Assembly: GCA_029706075.1 (NCBI GenBank)
Contig: JAINUG010000139.1
Span: 773,501-837,500, forward strand
Direction of reading: 5' to 3'
Source of the DNA: Aldrovandia affinis
Lineage: Eukaryota > Chordata > Actinopteri > Notacanthiformes > Halosauridae
Length of the DNA stretch: 64,000 nucleotides
Positions 22,219 to 35,191 of this stretch are shown here, one piece after another (within the stretch, counting starts at the first letter, position 1; each line of letters begins with the position of its first letter). The notes under the pieces are model-generated. The model was not told the origin of the DNA. It did not search any database and was given only the letters and a program-made list of their open reading frames with translations. Made by a program: the position numbers and the translations under genes.

Positions 22219-25200
22219 AACACATATAAACACACACACACCCATAAACACCTGTCCAAACACACAAACACACACACACATACCCATACACACATAAACA
22301 TGCACACACAAACACAAGTAGTCAGTGTAAGATCACAGAGTTCCTGCAGGTGTATTCAGCCACTGCCTCTCTCCTTGTCCACCTGAAGTAGAGCTTCTTG
22401 GCCCAGTTCCCTCTTCAGCTGAGTGAGAAATTGCCAGCCTCTGGTTCATAAAGCAGCTCTTCTCACACAGAGACCGCAGACAGCCTTGCTGTTTGGATAG
22501 ACACTGCCTGTGTGTGTGCGTGTGACGTGTGTCTGTGGAATGTGCGTATCTGTGTTTGATTTGGTACGTGTGTACCCTTGGTGTGTCCTGTGCCTCTTAC
22601 CTAGCGTAGTGATGGCTTGCAGGTCGGCGCGGGGGAAGTGAAGCTTATCGTTGCTGCTGTGACGCTTGTTGGCAGTCACCGTGGTGCCCAGGTTGGTCAG
22701 GGCCACCTCCTCCTGGATCTCTGCGGTGGTCTGGCCATTCTGCTGCAGAGCTCCCCCTGTAGGACACCACCAGAACTGCATCAGAACATACACCAAACCA
22801 ACATGGTAAGTGTACCTACCTGTGTGATGGAGTTAGGTGGAGGTAAGTGTACCTGTATATGTGATGGAGTCAGGTGTAGGTAAGTGTACCTGTATATGTG
22901 ATGGAGTCAGGTGGAGGTAAGTGTACCTGTCCAGGGGCCCAGATTAGCAGTCGTCCTATTGTCTCAGATGACTAAAAATGAAGAAGGACGACCTTCGATT
23001 TCCAAGTGATCGTCCTGCTGACGACTGTGAATTTAGGATTTTATAATTTTTTAATGAGCTAACTGGAACTATTTCTGTTTTACACTCACATTGTAACAAA
23101 CACGTCATGCACGGATATTCAAAAATATTTCCGAAGTTCCAAATGGGAAAAGCGGCACATTGTCACTCGCATGCAGTCTGTGCTCACCGCGTTTGTTGTT
23201 GTTGCTATGCCAGACTCTGCAGCAGTCAAGCAAGTTCGCGGATCGCGGCACATTGACACAACAGCGAGAACCAACTACTTAGTTAGCTAGCTAGCTAACG
23301 TTAGCGTTCACGGACATTGGGTATCAATATCTGTTGTTGCTAGTTGCTTGCTAACACAAGGCTTAGTAAGTGATCACGCATTTATCACTTACCAAGCCTT
23401 GAATTAGCAAGCAATATCCGTGAACACTAGCTAGCTAGTTACTGTCTATATTCAGTTCAGTGAGCCCTCCCACCAGGCTGAAGAATTGCTGTGATTTTCC
23501 TGCAGTGATTTCTCATCTCCATCCTACAGTCCAAGCACAAATCATTCCCACATCCCTGCTCAGTGAAATCTAGGAATTATTAGCTAGCTATTACATTAGC
23601 TGCCATACCACACTCTAGTTGGGAATGGAAAAATCTCTCTCGTTCGAGTCCCGACTAGAGTGTACGTTATGATATACTGTACAGTCAGAACACTAGTCGC
23701 TAACGCCACCTACGGGCACCCGTCACAGCTTCACTGCTACACAGTCCCATGAGCACACGCTGCACAAGTCAAACATATCCGTGTAGAAAATAAATAACAT
23801 CAACCGTCGTGTCTATCTGTGGGCTACATACGACGTAGTGATCGCATTTTCAAAGATGTGGAGATTTATCGAGGGTGCAAGTCCACCCCCCACTAAAAAG
23901 GCTAAAACCAAAGAAGATCAGCTAAAAACTCTGTGAAAATATGATTCAGAGAGCAGAGATCGCACTTTCCAGGAAAATTGAAAGGTGAATAGACCAAGGA
24001 CAAGCAACGTTTAGGAAGGACAAATATCTTTCCTAAGATGCTTGCCCTTTGACAAGTATGACTTTTACCCTAATCTGGGCCCCTGCCTGTGTGTGTGATG
24101 GAGTTAGGTGGAGGTAAGTGTACCTGTGTCTGATTTTTATTTTTTTCCACAGCAGGGGCAGCGTTTTACGGTACTCTTCCACAATGATACTCTAGGTTGT
24201 AGGTTGTGAAATCGCACTTATGAAATCACAAAGCAGTATTTTGCATCGCAGCAAGTATAACCTTTTGACCGCACACATTCCCATCTTGGATCACACAACC
24301 GCTTGTGAGCATCTTGTGCCGAAGCTGAGATTTGTAAAGTGAGCACTGCTCAAATATAACAAGTGGCCATTATGTGTGGATTACCCACGCAAACAAAAGG
24401 ACTATGCTTAAAAAGGAAGGAAGCACCCCCCTTTCATTTTAAATGCGGGATTCTGGGGTGGGTGGAAAGCACTAATTGGCCAGCTAATTGAATAGCCCCT
24501 CCAGTAAAGCCTGCTCTTCAGTTTCAAGATTCAAGATTACGGTTTAAGCTCTCCCTGCAATACACTGGATGGACACAAGATGGCAGCATCCCCATTGGAC
24601 ATTGACTCCCCTGGAGGTTCAGCTTCACAGCAAATGGGACACGTTGAGTTCAACCTGCACAGTAGACACTCAGAAGCCCACATTAGATACACACAAACTG
24701 ACCGTTGAGACACTCCATCTCTGGCTCCTCCCCCTCCGTGCCCTTCTGGAGTCTCTTGGCGTTGCGTCTCTTCTTGCAGTAGAACATCAGTCCGAGCACG
24801 ATGATTATGTAAGCCACCGCCGCCCCCACCGACAGCCCGATGGTCTGGATCATCTTATAGGGAGCCTTGTCCTCACCTTCTCCCACTGGCTGCATTGGTT
24901 TCTCTGTTACACACACAAACACACCATGGTGAATTAAATGTGTGCCATTAAATACGGTCATTAAAACAGAAAGTAACCCCCCACCAGGGCTGCGTGTCAA
25001 TGCGACTAATCCCAGAAAGGAGGATGTGTGTTTATTTGTGTTCATTGTATCAGATGCAGAGAGCAGGGATAGCATTGCAGCAGTGTATACAGAGTGCCTC
25101 TACTGCCCCCTGCTGGTAAGAGACGGTCTCCCCCGACGGCCTCTGGCAGTCGCACTTCCAACGTCGGTACTCACGATCGACGCAAACGATGAGTGGATTA

Positions 25201-28200
25201 AGCCATCGGTTGCCATGGGCACGGCTGATCATTATGGGCTAGCCGTTACCATGACGCCACCTCATTATCGCAAAGTGAATTCATCCCCCGTCTTAATGAC
25301 TGACCTTCCCTCCCCCCGGTCGGCCGGCGGCCTGCCTGAAAGCGCGATTCCCCCGAGGACCGTCCGCAGGACAAGGACAGCCATTCTTCCCGAGTGCGAG
25401 CGCTGTAAAAACGTCAAGCGCTGTCCGACGCGCGTGGAGAGCCCAGCGTAGCGCTGCTCTTATGGAGTGACCATCTCGCACACACTTCCTGTCAAAAAGG
25501 CCACCTGAACGGGCGCGCTCCAGAACAGCGCTCTCCGCTCACTTATTTATGTCCCGCTGCGTAACACAGGCTGTAAGTTTGATGAAACCCCCCACCCCCA
25601 CCCCGCGTGACTACAGCTCCAGGACACAAAGGCGCCACACCCTGAGTGCAGCTCACTGTGAGCACAGCGTGTTCAACTCTGACTCTGAGTCCAGGTGCTT
25701 TAGGGGCGGTCCGCACCAGTGGGCTGGCTACTGGATGGTCCCGCTTTGGTCACATCCCTTCAAGAATGTTTGTAATGTGACGCTGGCCACGGAGACCGGG
25801 GTTCAATTCCCCGTCTCGCCAGAGTCGGCTCTGGTCGGGAGCGCCACCAGGGGCGGCGATTGGCTGTCCGACCCAGGGAAGGGGGAGGGAAGCCGACATG
25901 ACGTTCGCTGCGCATAAGAGTGGCCCTGTAGTACCGGTCGACACTTGACGAGTGCCATCTCGGAAGAGGCATCAGGTCGCCTTCGTCACTACCGGCCGCA
26001 GGACTACGGCAGCGAAATCACATTACTAGGGGGGGGATTGACATAGAAATAGTGGGTCTAATTGGCTACCAAATTGGGAGAAAAATGGGAGAAAAAAGAA
26101 AGAAAAGAATGTTTGTAATGGGTCAGCGAATCACAACACGTTTAAAGTGAACGATGGCCAGAATGTTCAGCAATGACTCCCTGGACACCACAGGCTCACC
26201 GGCCTCCCAGACCCAGAGACCCCTGCAGTCAGCCTCTCTCCCCCACCAGCCCTCTGATAATACGGACATTTGGATAATATCATGAAACATTCAGCTCTGT
26301 AAGTGGGCCCTGAGTGATGAGGAGCGCTGTGTGAGGTTGTTGCTCGGCGGGACCCACCGACGACGTAGAGCTGCGCAGCGCTGGAGCGGATGCTGCAGCT
26401 GTTCCCGGCGATGCAGGTGTACTTCCCCGTGTCCTCCGTGGTGACATCGTGGATCACCAGCGAGCCGTTCGGCATCTTCTGGAACCTACAGGAAGTGCAG
26501 AGAGGAGCACTGGTGGGTGAAGAGGGGAGAGTAGAGGAGCGCTGGTGGGTGAAGAGGGGAGAGGAGCGCTGGTGGGTGAAGAGGAGAGAGGAGCGCTGGT
26601 GGGTGAAGAGGGGAGAGGAGGGCTGGTGGGTGAAGAGGAGAGAGGAGCACTGATGGGTGAAGAGGAGAGGAGCTGGTGGGTGAAGAGGAGAGAGGAGCAC
26701 TGGTGGGTGAAGAGGGGAGAGGAGCACTGGTGGGTGAAGAGGAGAGAGGACACTGATGGGTGAAGAGGAGAGAGGAGCCCTGATGGGTGAAGAGGGGAGA
26801 GGAGCGCTGGTGGGTGAAGAGGGGAGAGGAGCACTGGTGGGTGAAGAGGGGAGAGGAGCACTGATGGGTGAAGAGGAGAGAGGAGCACTGATGGGTGAAG
26901 AGGAGAGAGGAGGGCTGGTGGGTGAAGAGGAGAGAGTAGAGGAGCGCTGGTGGGTGAAGAGGAGAGAGTAGAGGAGCACTGGTGGGTGAAGAGGGAGAGA
27001 GGAGCGCTGGTGGGTGAAGAGGAGAGAGTAGAGGAGCACTGGTGGGTGAAGAGGAGAGAGGAGGGCTGGTGGGTGAAGAGGAGAGAGGAGGGCTGGTGGG
27101 TGAAGAGGGGAGAGAGAGGAGCGCTGGTGGGTGAAGAGAGAGGAGCGCTGGTGGGTGAAGAGGAGAGAGGAGCGCTGGTGGGTGAAGAGGGGAGAGGAGC
27201 GCTGGTGGGTGAAGAGGGGAGAGGAGAGCTGGTGGGTGAAGAGAGGAGAGCTGGTGGGTGAAGAGGAGAGAGGAGGGCTGGTGGGTGAAGAGGAGAGAGG
27301 AGGGCTGGTGGGTGGTTGGTAACTGCACTCTTGAGTGGAGCTTTATGCAAAAAACACCCAATGCAATGCAGCCTGTGAACTCGCTTGGAATTTCACCGAC
27401 GACGTCAGTTTCCCTTTTTGAATTTTAAAAAGCCAAGCTGGATTCATTGTGCACACTGCTGTCAGTACTGCTGAGGAGAGTTTGAGAGCACCGTGAGCGG
27501 CTGCTGAATACTGCTTCCTGTCAGCTGCAGTCCACTGCTGTCTGAGTGCAGCTGCCGTCAGATTTTTTAAATTATACATCTGATGGAGCTGCACTGTGCT
27601 TTAGGGATGTGCATTAGGGCAAGCCTCAGGAGACAGTGCCATTTCCAGGCTGGGCTCTTCCACACAGAACAGCGTCACTTAGAGGACATACGGACAACTG
27701 CAGGCCACATGGGCTCTGATTAACAACAAGTGTCCACTCCACCCCCCAGCACCCAGACGCAGCAGAGAGGGTGTGGCTTGGGGGTGGATCTGACCTGCTC
27801 CGGCTGGGGTCCAGGACCTTGTCTTTGACCATCCACTGGATGGAGGGGTGCGGGTCACCGCTGGCCTGGCAGTGCAGGATGGCCGTGTGGCCCTGGTACA
27901 CCGTGGTGTTCTCGGGCTCCAGCCGGAACACCACATACACTGGGAGACAGGAAGAGGTAAGAACACTGAGGTGTAATAACTGTAATAACACACACTGTGG
28001 TGTAATAACACACACTAGTGTAATACTAGTAATAACACACTGAGGTGTAATAACACTAGTGTAATAACACACTGTGGTGTAATAATAGTAATGACACACA
28101 CTGTGGTGTAATAATGTAATAACACACACTATAGTGTAATAACATGCACTGAGGTGTAATAACAATAGAACACACTGGTGTAATAACAGTCTCTGAGCAA

Positions 28201-31200
28201 GAATGCAGAACTAACAAGTGTTAGAAGCATAAGAAATTTGAATCATATCATCGAGAAATGGCTGCTTCCACACAGGTGCGGAATCTATGAGTATCTACTT
28301 TCAGTTCCCACGCGGTTTCACCAGTCTAACCCACCCAAAACATAGGCCCATTTCCCCTTTCATTTGTAAACTGCTGGCTGAAATGGAACCTGTTGTGCAC
28401 CAACTATCTGAAGTGATCATAAATGGTGCAGTAATCAACCTGGCCTCTAAGAGGCAGTAGTGATCCCCTTTGTGAACCCTGTCAATGAGAGACCGCATTG
28501 GCACTGCCTTGTGTGTGTGTGTGTGTGTGTGTGTGCTTACGTTGGTTTCAGGTGTCACAATGTGGGTGTATTAGGTAGATCAGAAGGGATGCAGGCGGGA
28601 TGCAGGGAAATGTGTCACAGTATTTCTATGCAACTACAACAGTGGCGGGGTGCGAGATCTGAGCTCGTCGCGTCCCGCGCTGTCCGATGGCGCGGTGTGT
28701 TGAACGGGAGCCGTACCTGCCACGGTGAAGTAGACCGTCGCGCGGATCGCCCCCTGCAGCTCGTTGGAGGCGGTGCAGGTGTAGTTTCCCGCGTCGCTAC
28801 GCGTCACCCTGGAGAAGTGCAGCACGCCGTTCTGCTGGTCCACGCGGGGTGGGATCTCGCTGCCGTCTGCAGGGGGCGACAGAGAATGACGGAGCTGAGT
28901 TCCCGCAGGCAGCGCCTCGAAAGAGATCTAAAACCGACCTGATTAAATTACTGTGCGACTCACAGTCAGAGCTGTGCAAATGATGACTGAATATGTATGA
29001 ATGTGTAAGTACAGTAAAGACATTCTCGATTTACATGCTCTCCGCCGGAGAAACTAATTAAGATCTAAGTGATACCGTAGAGGCGTACTGTGATGGCGAA
29101 CGTACACAGCTCCCCTGTGAAAACACAGAGGAAGTCGTGTTTTTCTCCCCTGTCACTTTCGTTTGCTTAAGCTCAGAACACGGACGTGTCGACGTGTCTT
29201 AATTGCAGAGGAATGCATGTTGTCTGGGTGCCTCTTCACAATAGACCCCTTGTTTGTACATGGAGAGAGAGAGAGAGCAAAAGAGTGCATGATAGAGAGA
29301 GAGCAAAAGAGTGCATGAAAGAGATAGAGGGAGAGTAAGAGAGCGAGAGAGCAACAGAGTGAATGAAAGAGGGACAGAGAGAAAAAGAGTGCATGAAAGA
29401 GAGAGAGAGAAAGAGAGAGCAAAAGAGTGCATGAAATAGGGAGAAAGAGAGAGCAAGCGAGACACAAAAAAAGGCTAAAAAAGCCTGTGGATCAGACGGC
29501 CTTTTAAAGGAGATGCTGAAATGCAAGGATGACAAATTTAAGACGGCCATTCTTAAACTGTTCAATCTGATTCTGAGTGTAGCCTACATTCCTGACATCT
29601 GGGGTCAAGGACTCACAACCCCCATTTTTAAGAGTGGGGACAAATTTGACCCCCAACACTTAATGCCTCGCATTTATACGAGCAGTAATGTGGGGAAGTA
29701 TTATAAACACAAGACTTCTGCACTTCCATAATGAACACAATGCCAGATTGGCTTTGTACTAAAGCACCTCACAGGTGACCATATTTAAACCCTACACACC
29801 CCTAACAGACAAACATGTCAACCAAAACAAGAAGAAAATATTTGCCTGCTTTATTGAATTCCAAAAAACTTTTGATTCGATCTGGCAAGATGGTTAATAT
29901 ACAAACTTATAGAAAGTGGAGTAGGGGGTAAAACCTATGATGAAATTAAAATATATGTACACAGGTAATAAATGTGCAATTAAAATTGGACCAAAAACAA
30001 ACTAAATTCCTCACTTGGGTGTGGAGTGAGACAGGGCTGCAGCTTGAGCCCAACACTTTTTAACATTTACATATATGAATTGGCCACTATGTCGGACCAA
30101 TTAGCAGCCCCTTGGTCTCACTTTACTTGATAAAGGAATAAAACGTTTGATTTACGCAGATGACCCGGTTCTGCTGTCAGAATCTAGACCTGCTGCAGCA
30201 ATTCTACAAGACCTGGGCCCTTGCAGTAAACTCCAGAAAGACAAAAAAAAGAATGATTTAAATGAATAAAAAAATATTCAGATCTCAGTAAATCAGACTC
30301 AACTTCACACTAGGGACAAGAAATATAGAACACGCTACAAATTACGCATACCGAGGATTAAAGACTAGCTCCACAGGGAGCTTCGACCTGGCTCTGAATC
30401 AACTGGAAGAGAAAGCACACAGGGCATTCTACGCCATTAAGAGGGCTAATTAAAATAATTATACCAATTAGGGTTTGGCTCAATATATTCAAATCTGTAA
30501 TGGAACCAATCATATTATACGGCAGCAAAGCACAGGGTTTGCTGACAAAGCAAGATTGAGCTAATTGTTTCGCTAATTGGTACAAACATCCAACTGAAAC
30601 CCTGCATGCAGAGTTGTGTAAAAATATCCTCTGTGTAGAGGAAAACGCCGAACAATGCAGGCAGGGCAGAATCGGGCCAATATCCACTACTTATTAACAT
30701 ACAAATACCAGCCATTCAATTCTGGATTTTTAACTATGTCATGGAAATAATGCATTTATGCTGGAATTGAATTTAAAATGTAATGGAGTGCGGCCCGGCC
30801 AGCAGCCCCACCTGTTTTACCCCACAGGACAGAGGGCGTCTGGCGGCCCGTAGCGGAACACTGCACACCGACGTCGTTGTCCAGCTCCAGGCACTGCGCG
30901 GGCTGTGGGGTGGGTGTGAACTTCAGCCTCTCTGCAACACAGCGTTAAACACACACTCAGAAAACAGCGTTAAACACACACGGAACACAGCATTAAACAC
31001 ACTCAGAACACAGCATTAAACACACACTCAGAACACAGCGTTAAACACACACTCAGAACACAGCGTTAAACACACACTCAGAACACAGCGTTAAACACAC
31101 ACTCAGAACACAGCGTTAAACACACACTCAGAACACAGCGTTAAACACACACTCAGAACACAGCGTTAAACACACACTCAGAACACAGCGTTAAACACAC

Positions 31201-33963
31201 ACACAGAACACAGCGTTAAACACACACACAGAACACAGCGCGAACACAGCGTTAAACACACACTCAGAACACAGCGTTAAACACACACTCAGAACACAGC
31301 GTTAAACACACACTCAGAACACAGCGTTAAACACACACTCAGAACACAGCGTTAAACACACACTCGGAACACAGCGTTAAACACACACTCGGAACACAGC
31401 GTTAAACACACACTCAGAACACAGCGTTAAACACACACTCACTCGGAACACAGCGTTAAACACACACTCAGAACACAGCGTTAAACACACACTCAGAACA
31501 CAGCGTTAAACACACACTCAGAAAACAGCATTAAACACACTCGGAACACAGCGTTAAACACACACTCAGAATACAGCGCCAAACACTCAGAACATACACA
31601 CACACACACACACACAGAGGATCTCTAGGCTGTGAATGAACACTGAACACAGAGAGTAACTGGAGCTCTTAAGCCGTGCAGGCCCTGTGGGAGCAGCCCT
31701 GTGGGAGCAGCCCTCTGGGAGCAGCGGAGCGTGTAGAACCCCTCACCCAGCACGAAGACTCTGGCGTAGCCGTTGAGCACCCCGCCCACCGTGCGGCTCT
31801 GACAACTGAACTGCACCCCGTCATACACCTCCACACTGTTGATGCGCAGCGTCCCGTTAGTGAACTGCTTAAAGCGCCCGTCCTGCAGGAAGAGAGGCAG
31901 GGGGACAGAATCAACAAAACAGGTAGGTGTCCCCACCACATAGCACCGCCCCAGACCCTACCCCTCGCCCAAATGTTGTAACCCCATCAAAAATGAAAAT
32001 ATGGGACCAAACACCCAAAATGTTGTTTTGTAATTAGAAAGGTTAGTGGGCGTGGACAGGTGTAGGTAGGACTGGACTGGACTGGTTGTGGGCAGCAGTA
32101 TGGAGCAGTGGCCACAGCACTGCTCTCTGGATCAGGACCATGAACATCAGCCAGGTGTGCCGCTCAGGAGGACATCTGAGGCCAGTAATTGTTCAAAAGG
32201 CTTTTGAACTAATAACGATGTTCATTTCCGTGCAGTGCTGACCTCTGCATTAATGTTGACCCCATTACGCAGCCAGGTAACCTCAGGGGTGGGCGTGGCT
32301 TGGGCGTGGCAGTGGAGGTAACCGGGATGACTCTCCTCTAGGTGGCTGTCCTCAGGCTTGGTAACCCACTCAGGGGCAGCTGTCACACACACACACACAC
32401 ATCATCCATTACATCACCATGGAAACATTTCCCATTACATCACCACGGAATCACCTGCATTACATCACCGTCAGGGAAACATCCTCCCATTACATCACCA
32501 TGGAACCATCATCCCATTACACATCGCCATGGATACATCCCCATCACATCACCACGGAAACATCGTCCATTACATCATCATGGAGTCACCTGCATTACAT
32601 CACCTTCATGGAAACATCCTCCCATTACACATCCCCATTACATCACCATGGAAACATCCTCCATTACACATCTCCATTACATCACCATGGAAACATCCTC
32701 CATTACACATCCCCATTACATCACCATGGAAACATCCTCCATTACACATCCCCATTACATCGCCATGGAAACATCCTCCATTACACATCATCATTGAATC
32801 ATCCTCCATTACCCGAGTGGGAGAGAAGAGAGAGATGCACTCACTGGCCACGGTGACGGTGAGCTCCTGCCTCCGCTGGCCGGCCTTGTTCTGGGCAACG
32901 CAGGTGTAGGAGCCCGAGTCCCCGCCCTCAGTGGGGCTGAACACCAGCTCTGTGCCATCCTGGTGGAGCCGGCCCTCCGTGGGCACCCGCGTCCCGCCAC
33001 GCTCCCACCACACCACGGGCTCAGGGTGCCCCCGGGGGGGCCTGCACGCCACCCGCTGCACCGTGTCCACCGTGAAGACCCGCGACAGGCCCGGACCCAT
33101 GTCCTCGATCTCTGCAGGGGGACACCACGGTCAGAAACCAGGACCACAGCAGACTCTGACCGCGCAGCCAACTTTAAACAGCTTTCGGTCAAGAGGGAGG
33201 ACTAGGCTACTGTCACTATCCAAAGCCTGACCCGCAAGCATCGCCTGCTTCTCAGAAAGAGGCTGCTCACTCCTGCTGGAGGTGTGACAGGTGAGACTGC
33301 CTGCGGTCTGTAGAGGCAGCGATCGGAAATTCATCTCCAGAGCTGCAGCCACGTGATTACATCACCACCCGCACACAAGCGCTGCTCCAAAACGTAGGTG
33401 AGCGTCCGTCAGTACGGAGGTCACAAGTACAGCGATAGAGCCTTCTTTCATGCGGTGGTGGGGGCAGGGCTTTAAAACAGATCAGGAACCCGATCCCACA
33501 GGGGATTGGAAACAGTCGATAACAAGAACTACATGTTCTTATCCCAGATGAAAGGGAGCATTGCTTCACTGGAGTGGGACTGGAGGGATTGGGGGGCGGC
33601 TAAAACAGTGGAACTGCTTAACTTGTCCTAAACGCTGAGCCCCGCACGACACAATCCTGTTTAATGCTGTGACAGATTAGCGCAAGATTAGCTGCATTAG
33701 TGCAATTAAACGGGGACGTGGTTCAGAGGGTTAAGACTGCAGGACATGGGGGCTCTAAACCCAGAGAGACAGCAGAGACACAGCAACATTTGGGGGGGGG
33801 TCTGTGACCTCACACCACTTCTCCCCAATAGGGTGGTTAGAAACAGCTGGACGGATGGGGGGTCACTGCACATGCACGGGGGGGTGTACAGGCTGAGCCA
33901 CTGGGCCAGATGTCAAACTGTCAATAATGCAATGAGATTATTAGAGGAGATAACAGCTGAGCC

Positions 33964-33997
<34 letters not shown>

Positions 33998-35156
33998 AGA
34001 GAGCATGATAGCGTGTGTGAGAGAGAGCAAGCAAGAGTGTGTCGGAGAAAGAACGAAAGCGTGCGTGAGAGAGAGCTTGATAGCGTGCGAGAGAGGATGC
34101 GTGAGAGAGAGAGAGAGAGAGAGAGAGAGCGATCAAGGGCGAGGCAAACAGATGCTAACACAGGACGGTGATACAGGGACGTATGAGGAGCCTCAAAGGG
34201 CTCACACCGGGGCAGGGGTTATGGTCCCGGCGGAGCGGAGGGAGGCTGTGCCTTTAGTGAACACAGACAGAGGAGAACAGGTGGAGGTGGTTCAGACGGG
34301 CGTTACCTTACACTGTCAAGATACGATAACAAAATGACTTTTTTCATCAAGTGAATGGGGAGTGAACGCTTCAAGGTGTTGTTGCTTGTAATTACTATAA
34401 ACACCCTTGAATACAAACAGGAATAATTAGGCCATCATAAAGCGCAGCTTTCGAGCTTTATAATGATGTATAATACATCCGTCAACATCAGAGTGTTTGA
34501 CGAGGCTGCTGTGCCGTGGGCGGGACCCGGGCGTTCAGGGGTGAAAAGCAACGGTCACAGTAGTCATTTGATTTGGACCGCGGTCAGTGCCGGTCAGTGT
34601 CCATGTCAGGCGGTCGTGTTCTATGAATGTTGTGTCCGTTCTATGTGTGTCACAGCTCTGCTCACCAGTTGATTGCTCTTGCCTAATCAGTCGAGCCTTA
34701 CGGTGTTACAGAAGTTTGTGTGTTTTCGCTTGTTGTGATTGTGATTATTGGGAGATCATGAGAAGGGCCTTAATATAGAAGTATGCTATAGGCCAGCAGC
34801 ATAAATACTATGCTCTGTGGAAACAAAAACAATCTTTCGAGGAAGGAGAGACATTAATAATGGGCAACTTCTATTAATTGTGAAGCAGGGCCAGGTCAGG
34901 GGAAATGTGAAGAGTGGTCAAGTGTTTCCCTTATTTTGTCAGTTACCTGTACATACTGTATATATAACATGGATACATGCACACTTATGAGTGTGTGTGT
35001 GTGTGTGTGTGTGAACCTGAGAGTGTGTGTGTGTGTGTGTATATGAACCTGAGTGTGTGTGCGTCTGTGTGTGAGTATGTGTATATGAACCTGTGTGTAT
35101 GTGTGTGTGTGTGTGTGTGTGTGAACCTGAGTGAGCGTGTGTGTGTGTGTGAACCT

Positions 35157-35191
<35 letters not shown>

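Noticed and set aside
26454-27350. Long open frames of nearly 300 codons on the minus strand rich in SSPTSAPL repeats
   Set aside because: They are translations of the minisatellite; all frames are open because the unit lacks stops. The real PTK7 exon 13 ends at 26485.
29153-29565. Ser/Leu-rich membrane-like proteins on the minus strand
   Set aside because: Translation of GA/CT simple repeats.
30942-31600. CRISPR-like regular repeats
   Set aside because: Head-to-tail 25-bp units without unique spacers, inside an intron of a vertebrate gene: a minisatellite.
32342-32909. His/Thr-rich frames (ITSPWKH repeats)
   Set aside because: Translation of the intron 7 minisatellite running antisense into exon 7.
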